From UBA5066 sp048500275 (lineage in GTDB: Bacteria; Acidobacteriota; Thermoanaerobaculia; UBA5066): a stretch of 64,000 nt of DNA. Position numbers and translations under genes: made by a program. Shown in pieces: positions 59,905 through 64,000 of the stretch. The stretch is taken from the NCBI GenBank assembly GCA_048500275.1, contig JASNYI010000003.1, positions 496,001 to 560,000 on the forward strand, given 5' to 3'. Under the pieces are notes generated by a model, which saw only the letters and a list, made by a program, of their open reading frames with translations, had not been told where the DNA came from and did no database searches. Position 1 is the stretch's first letter. Every line of letters starts with the position of its first letter.

Positions 59905-61218
59905 ATGTCGACCTACGACGAGGAGGCGTTCATGTACCGTAGCCAGTCCATTCCGGAGCTCGAGCGGTCCTGGTCCAACGACCTTCGGTGGCGGGGAGTC
60001 GTTCGCCCGTACAGCGCCGCCGACGTCGACCGTCTCCGTGGCACCATCCAGATCGACTACCCCGTGGCCCGGATGGGCTCCGAGCGTCTCTGGAACCTCC
60101 TCCACACCGAGAAGTTCGTCCCGGCCCTCGGCGCGCTGACGGGCAACCAGGCCGTGCAGCAGGTGCAGGCCGGCCTCAAGGCGATCTACATGTCGGGCTG
60201 GCAGGTGGCGGGCGACGCCAACGACGCCCTCACGATGTACCCCGACCAGAGCCTCTACCCGGTGACGAGCGTCCCGACCGTCATCCGTCGGATCACGAAC
60301 GCCCTCATGCGCGCCGACCAGATCCAGCACATGGAGGGCAAGTCCGACGTCTACTACTTCGCGCCGATCGTGGCCGACGCGGAGGCCGGGTTCGGCGGCC
60401 CGCTGAACACGTTCGAGCTGATCAAGTCGATGATCGAGGCGGGCGCCGGCGGCATCCACCTCGAGGACCAGCTCTCCTCCCTCAAGAAGTGCGGCCACAT
60501 GGGCGGCAAGGTCCTCGTCCCGATCCACGACTTCATCAGCAAGCTCATCGCGGCCCGCCTCGCGGCCGACGTCCTCGGCGTCCCCACCGTCTTCATCGGC
60601 CGGACCGACTCCCTCGGCGCCAGCCTCATCCGCGGCGACATCGACAAGGTCGACCAGGAGTACCTCACCGGCGAGCGGACGGCCGACGGCTTCTTCATCG
60701 TCAAGGGGAGCCTCGACTACGCCGTCGCCCGCGCCTGCGCGTACGCCCCCTACGTCGACGTCGTCTGGTGCGAGACCTCGACGCCCGACATCGGAGAGGC
60801 CCGCGCCTTCGCGCAGGGCGTCCACGAGAAGTTCCCCGGCAAGATCCTCGCCTACAACTGCTCGCCGTCGTTCAACTGGAAGAAGAAGCTCTCCGACTCC
60901 GAGATCGCCGCGTTCCAGGAAGAGCTCGGCGAGATGGGCTACAAGTTTCAGTTCATCACGCTCGCCGGCTTCCACACCTTGAACGCCTCGATGTTCAAGC
61001 TCGCCTACAACTACGCCAAGACCGGCATGAGCGCCTTCGTCCAGCTCCAGGAAGAGGAGTTCCAGATGGAGCGCGAGTGGGGCTTCAAGGCGATCAAGCA
61101 CCAGCGCTTCGTCGGCGCCGGCTACTTCGACCAGATCCAGCAGACGGTCGCCGGCGGCGAGGTCGCGACGGCCGCGCTCAAGGGCTCGACCGAAGAGGAG
61201 CAGTTCGACAAGCATTGA
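59905..61218 (+). CDS. aceA: Isocitrate lyase
   Basis: 437 aa, the usual length. The catalytic KKCGH is at 194-198 with C196. Metal- and substrate-binding regions are SGWQVAGDAN, PIVADAEAGFGGPLNTFELIKSMIEAGAGGIHLEDQ, GRTDSLGASLI and YNCSPSFNWKK. It splits isocitrate into succinate and glyoxylate and so opens the glyoxylate shunt for growth on acetate or fatty acids. Malate synthase is not in the window. Start ATG at 59905; the divergent methyltransferase gene leaves 109 bp for promoters. A hairpin terminator follows. Confidence 0.97.
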   Translation: MSTYDEEAFMYRSQSIPELERSWSNDLRWRGVVRPYSAADVDRLRGTIQIDYPVARMGSERLWNLLHTEKFVPALGALTGNQAVQQVQAGLKAIYMSGWQVAGDANDALTMYPDQSLYPVTSVPTVIRRITNALMRADQIQHMEGKSDVYYFAPIVADAEAGFGGPLNTFELIKSMIEAGAGGIHLEDQLSSLKKCGHMGGKVLVPIHDFISKLIAARLAADVLGVPTVFIGRTDSLGASLIRGDIDKVDQEYLTGERTADGFFIVKGSLDYAVARACAYAPYVDVVWCETSTPDIGEARAFAQGVHEKFPGKILAYNCSPSFNWKKKLSDSEIAAFQEELGEMGYKFQFITLAGFHTLNASMFKLAYNYAKTGMSAFVQLQEEEFQMEREWGFKAIKHQRFVGAGYFDQIQQTVAGGEVATAALKGSTEEEQFDKH

Positions 61219-61244
61219 GCCGGGCGGCTCCCCCGTCGACTTCG

Positions 61245-61270
61245 CGGCGCCCCGGGAAACCGGGGCGCCG
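61245..61270 (+). terminator. Rho-independent terminator of aceA
   Basis: An 11-bp GC stem (CGGCGCCCCGG with CCGGGGCGCCG) closed by a GAAA tetraloop and followed by TTT, 27 nt after the stop. Confidence 0.8.
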
Positions 61271-61328
61271 TTTCACGTCCGGGGCCCGGGAAACCGCCGC
61301 CCTGCGCCCTCCCGAGGGGGCGCAGAGT

Positions 61329-61349
61329 GTAGAACGTAGAACTGACCCC
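61329..61349 (-). repeat. GGGGTCAG-type element, copy downstream of phosphatase-kinase gene
   Basis: GTAGAACGTAGAACTGACC plus two C; on the minus strand it reads GGGGTCAGTTCTACG. It ends 9 bp before the stop codon of the phosphatase-kinase gene (on its 3' side). The same element, slightly longer, lies at 63523 on the 5' side of that gene, in the same orientation. Confidence 0.8.
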
Positions 61350-61358
61350 GTTCTGTCT

Positions 61359-63428
61359 TCAGGTTCTTGCGGGGGCCTTCTCCTTCGTTGGGTCGACGCT
61401 CCGGAGCGGCGGGCCGGGCTCGAGGGTGTAGAGGACCGCCTCCTCCCCGCGCTCCGCGATCCGCTTCTCGATCAGCTGCAGCAGGCGCGTGCGGCGCTCG
61501 AGGAGGGCGTCCACCTCGCGGGGGCCCATGTACGGGGCCAGGCGCTCGGCCGCGACGGCGGGGTCGAGGGACTTCAGGCCCTCCCGGATCCGCCGCTCGC
61601 ATCGCTGGATCTTCTCCTCCGGGAGATCGCGCTCCCGGCCGAAGCCGCGCGTGTGGTCGATCCACCAGACCTTTCCGTCGGAGTCGATCAGGACGTTTCC
61701 CTCGTGCCGGTCCTTGTTCCCGATGAGCGCGTCGAAGACGAGCATCCGGTCCAGCTCCAGGGCCCACCTCGCGGGATCGCTCGGCTGCTCGACCTCGCTC
61801 GGATGCCACCCCGGGCGGGCTTCTTCGATCCAGAGCTGCAGCGCGCCGGGCTGGCCCTTCAGCTGCCACGGCACGGTCGGGGGGACGGTGTCCAGCCCCA
61901 GGAGCAGGCTCAGCTGGTAGGCGGCGATCTCGGAGAGATACGTGTCGCGCAGGAGCTCCGTGAACCGGCCCGACTCCCAGCGGGCGTTCTCCTCCTCGCG
62001 GTGAAGCGAGCGGAAGACCCCGTTCGCGCGCACCTTGCCGTTCTTCACGAGGACCTTCAGCGGCGCCGTCGCGCCGGAGAGCTTCTTCTTCGAGACGCTC
62101 ACGAGCGTCGACCCGGCGAGGAACGCCTCCACCTCGGCCCCCGTCCGGAACGGCAGGGGGCTGCCGCCGGGCCCGCGCCAGGCGGCCGCGGCCGCGGGCG
62201 GCGACGCGTCGCCCGAGAACGACGCGAACTGGAACTCCGGCCGGGGGCGAGGCCCCCCAGGTCCGCTCGATCGGGGGGGCTCGTCCAGGTTCACCCGCCC
62301 GTCGAGGTAGATCGCCTCGCAGCGGTCGCCGACGATCTCGAGCGCCGAGGGGCGCCCGTTCGGGGCATAGCCGCGCAGCATGCCGGTGTCGATCAGGAAC
62401 ACCGAGTTGCCGAAGCGGGGGACGATTCGCCGTCCGCCCTCCAGGATGGAGTGCCCCACGACGATCCGGCGGGCGCCGAGCCCCGAGAGGATTCCGGGGA
62501 GCTGGGCCCGGCCTTCCTCCTCGCTCCACTCGCCGTAGCCCCGGAACCAGAGCGGGCCGTCCGGGCTGTAGATCGTCAGCTGGTACATCGACTTCGCCAC
62601 CCGGAGGATCCGGAGGAGGTCGTCGGACATCTCGCCCTCGCGCGCGAGCTCGAGGTCGACGACGGCGACGATCTCCGGGTAGGTGAAGAACGGGAGGACG
62701 AGCTTCTCGGCGACGAGGTACTCACGGACCCGGTCCATCGCCTCGATCTCCTGCTGCACTCTCCGGTTGATCTCCTCGACCGTGCGGTCCTTCGCGTTCG
62801 GGCTGACCCCGGCGTGGACGAACACGGTCTCTCCCACCCGGGCGGCGGCCGGCCTGCTCCGCAGCCAGCGGCCGTACTTCCCGTCGCGGCCGAGAGCCTC
62901 CTGGAACTCGACGAAACCGAGGGGGTGCTTCTCGTTCCAGGCGATCTCGTCGAGGAGCGGCCACGGCTCGCGCCCGTACCTGTCCGCGAGCCGCCCGTGC
63001 AGGGCGGCGTACCGGGAGTAGGCCTCCTGCCTGCGCTTCTCGGACTTGCGGTCGGCGAAGCCCGCGTACGATGCGGGGTCCGCGTCGTGAAGGACCGAGG
63101 TCAGGTTCATCACCTCGTGGTTCCCCAGGAGGACGACCGTCTGCCCCCGCTTCTTCCGGGCGGCCTTCTCGAGGGACATCAGCAGGTCCATCACCTTCCG
63201 GACCTGGGGACCGCGGTCGAGGTAGTCCCCGACCTGCACGAAGGTCGCCTTGCCACCCGTCCACTTCAGCCTCGCGTCGACGAGCCCGGCCTTCTGGAGG
63301 ATCGAGACGAACCCCTCGTACTCGCCGTGGACGTCTCCCACCGCCACCACCCGCGAGTCCGCGGCGGAGACGGCGGACACGGAGATCAGAAGGACGCAGA
63401 GGACCAGGGATCTTGCGAGGCGGTGCAT
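61359..63428 (-). CDS. Secreted fusion of PPP-type phosphatase and Fam20-like kinase fold
   Basis: 689 aa from the ATG at 63428. Signal peptide 1-23. Residues about 26-350 are a PPP-family phosphatase of the Shewanella-like type: GDVHG 31-35, GDYLDRG 67-73, GNHE 102-105, FVHAGVSP and VVGHSILEGG. Residues about 440-689 look like a kinase of the Fam20/HipA-like fold: KKKLSGATAPLKVLVKNGK, EIAAYQLSLLLGLDTVPPTVP, then FDALIGNKDRHEGNVLID with the catalytic-loop D, and WWIDHTRGFG in the position of DFG. The match to the vertebrate secretory kinase Fam20C (IGNxDRHxxE, LDNGRGFG) is from memory. One protein would thus add and remove phosphate outside the cytoplasm. Flanked by repeats on both sides. Confidence 0.85.
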   Translation of the reverse strand: MHRLARSLVLCVLLISVSAVSAADSRVVAVGDVHGEYEGFVSILQKAGLVDARLKWTGGKATFVQVGDYLDRGPQVRKVMDLLMSLEKAARKKRGQTVVLLGNHEVMNLTSVLHDADPASYAGFADRKSEKRRQEAYSRYAALHGRLADRYGREPWPLLDEIAWNEKHPLGFVEFQEALGRDGKYGRWLRSRPAAARVGETVFVHAGVSPNAKDRTVEEINRRVQQEIEAMDRVREYLVAEKLVLPFFTYPEIVAVVDLELAREGEMSDDLLRILRVAKSMYQLTIYSPDGPLWFRGYGEWSEEEGRAQLPGILSGLGARRIVVGHSILEGGRRIVPRFGNSVFLIDTGMLRGYAPNGRPSALEIVGDRCEAIYLDGRVNLDEPPRSSGPGGPRPRPEFQFASFSGDASPPAAAAAWRGPGGSPLPFRTGAEVEAFLAGSTLVSVSKKKLSGATAPLKVLVKNGKVRANGVFRSLHREEENARWESGRFTELLRDTYLSEIAAYQLSLLLGLDTVPPTVPWQLKGQPGALQLWIEEARPGWHPSEVEQPSDPARWALELDRMLVFDALIGNKDRHEGNVLIDSDGKVWWIDHTRGFGRERDLPEEKIQRCERRIREGLKSLDPAVAAERLAPYMGPREVDALLERRTRLLQLIEKRIAERGEEAVLYTLEPGPPLRSVDPTKEKAPART

Positions 63429-63522
63429 CGGCGGTTCCTTTCGGGGGAGGCCAGGGCTGACCCGCGAGGGGTGGACGAAAGCGTAGCAGAGCGGGCCGGC
63501 CGACCTTCCCGTCCGCGCGACC

Positions 63523-63550
63523 GTAGAACGTAGAATGTAGAACTGACCCC
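63523..63550 (-). repeat. GGGGTCAG-type element, copy upstream of phosphatase-kinase gene
   Basis: GTAGAACGTAGAATGTAGAA followed by CTGACCCC: the same element as at 61329 with one extra ATGTAGA unit. It is followed by a run of nine C in total (63547-63555). It lies 94 bp upstream of the start codon. Confidence 0.8.
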
Positions 63551-63563
63551 CCCCCACCCGAAC

Positions 63564-64000
63564 CTAGTTCGCTCGGCGCCTCCAGGCGGCGGCCTGGGCG
63601 GGGAGGCCGAGGCGGTCGTAGGTGGTGGCGGCGGCGAGGCGGGCGCTCGGGGAGGGATTGGCGCGGACCATCTCTTCCATGAGGCGGTCGACTCCGGCGC
63701 GGTCGCCCTTCACGGCGCGGAGGACGGCGAGGCTGACGTACGGGAGCGGGTTCGTCGGGAAGGAGGCGATCTCGGCGCGGAAAGCCGCGACCGCCTCCTC
63801 CTCGCGCCCGAGGCGCGCGAGGGCGTCGCCTCGGAGGTACTCGAGGTCCCAGACCTTCGGGTAGCTCAGCTCCCTCGCTCGCGCGGCCGCCCGCTCGACG
63901 TCGGCGAGGGCCTCGGCGGGCCGCCCGGACTTGATCTTCACCTCGGCGAGGGCGAGGAGGGCCGACGGCTGCGGCTCGCGCTCCGCTGCCGCCTCGCGCG
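63564..64000 (-). CDS. TPR-repeat protein (partial, 5' end outside window)
   Basis: The frame is open from the stop at 63564 to the window edge. The visible C-terminal 145 residues contain TPR pairs (LALAEVKIKSGRPAEALADVERAAARARE, LEYLRGDALARLGREEEAVAAFRAEIASFPTNPLPYVSLAVL) and end in a short basic tail (AQAAAWRRRAN). A Val/Met at 63941 is probably internal. No other domain is visible. Function unknown. Confidence 0.75.
   Translation of the reverse strand, partial: REAAAEREPQPSALLALAEVKIKSGRPAEALADVERAAARARELSYPKVWDLEYLRGDALARLGREEEAVAAFRAEIASFPTNPLPYVSLAVLRAVKGDRAGVDRLMEEMVRANPSPSARLAAATTYDRLGLPAQAAAWRRRAN

Noticed and set aside
59988..63533. 1181-aa plus-strand frame
   Set aside because: Runs over isocitrate lyase in another frame and antisense to the phosphatase-kinase gene.

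Overview
The window is about 70% G+C, almost fully coding, and carries no tRNA, rRNA, CRISPR array, transposase, integrase or phage gene that I can see. Gene content suggests an Acidobacteriota-like, Gram-negative bacterium. The evidence is an outer-membrane assembly pair (TamB/BamA-type), a TonB receptor, two large Ser/Thr kinases with sensor or propeller tails, a winged-helix/FHA regulator, a periplasmic-propeller histidine kinase, and many secreted beta-propeller proteins. This assignment is inference from gene style, not from a marker gene.

Layout. 1-4444: a secreted SMP-30-like protein (cut by the window start), then a Spy/CpxP-like protein, response regulator and histidine kinase forming a Cpx-like envelope-stress operon. 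4559-6250: a secreted BNR-propeller protein. 10788-6363 (minus): an operon of a Ser/Thr kinase, an outer-membrane barrel, a small secreted protein and a winged-helix/FHA regulator. 11156-14748 (plus): a RibD-C/DHFR-like reductase, a START-like protein and two metallo-beta-lactamase-fold proteins. 18196-14815 (minus): an AHSA1-type protein, a secreted WD40 protein and a DUF302 protein. 18320-20986: a GH63-type glucosidase. 21193-29245: TamB, a BamA/TamA-like barrel and a divergent Nramp-type transporter. 29258-32911: two small secreted proteins and a TonB receptor. 34809-32963 (minus): a methyltransferase and a diiron oxygenase-like protein. 39037-34890 (minus): ECF sigma factor, propeller-tailed kinase and a membrane protein. 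39931-39098: an RluA-type pseudouridine synthase. 40023-45581: a large sensor kinase, a lipoprotein and a glycogen-debranching-type enzyme.

45722-51250 is a phosphate-uptake operon: a PhoU-pseudophosphatase fusion, PstS, PstC, PstA and two different PstB-like ATPases. The two ATPases carry complementary defects, so they should work as an asymmetric heterodimer with one intact ATP site. 51323-57149 holds three tandem paralogous secreted proteins, bracketed exactly by two near-identical 60-bp palindromes. 57243-61218 has an aminotransferase, a PKMT-like methyltransferase (minus) and isocitrate lyase.

63428-61359 (minus) encodes a secreted protein that fuses a PPP-type phosphatase to a Fam20-like kinase fold; it too is bracketed by copies of a repeat. 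These repeats and others at 11004 and 23454 share the start GGGGTCAG and look like one REP-like family whose mobilising enzyme is not in the window. The most unusual items are the split-function PstB pair, the phosphatase-kinase fusion, the PhoU-pseudophosphatase fusion, and the repeat-bracketed gene units.
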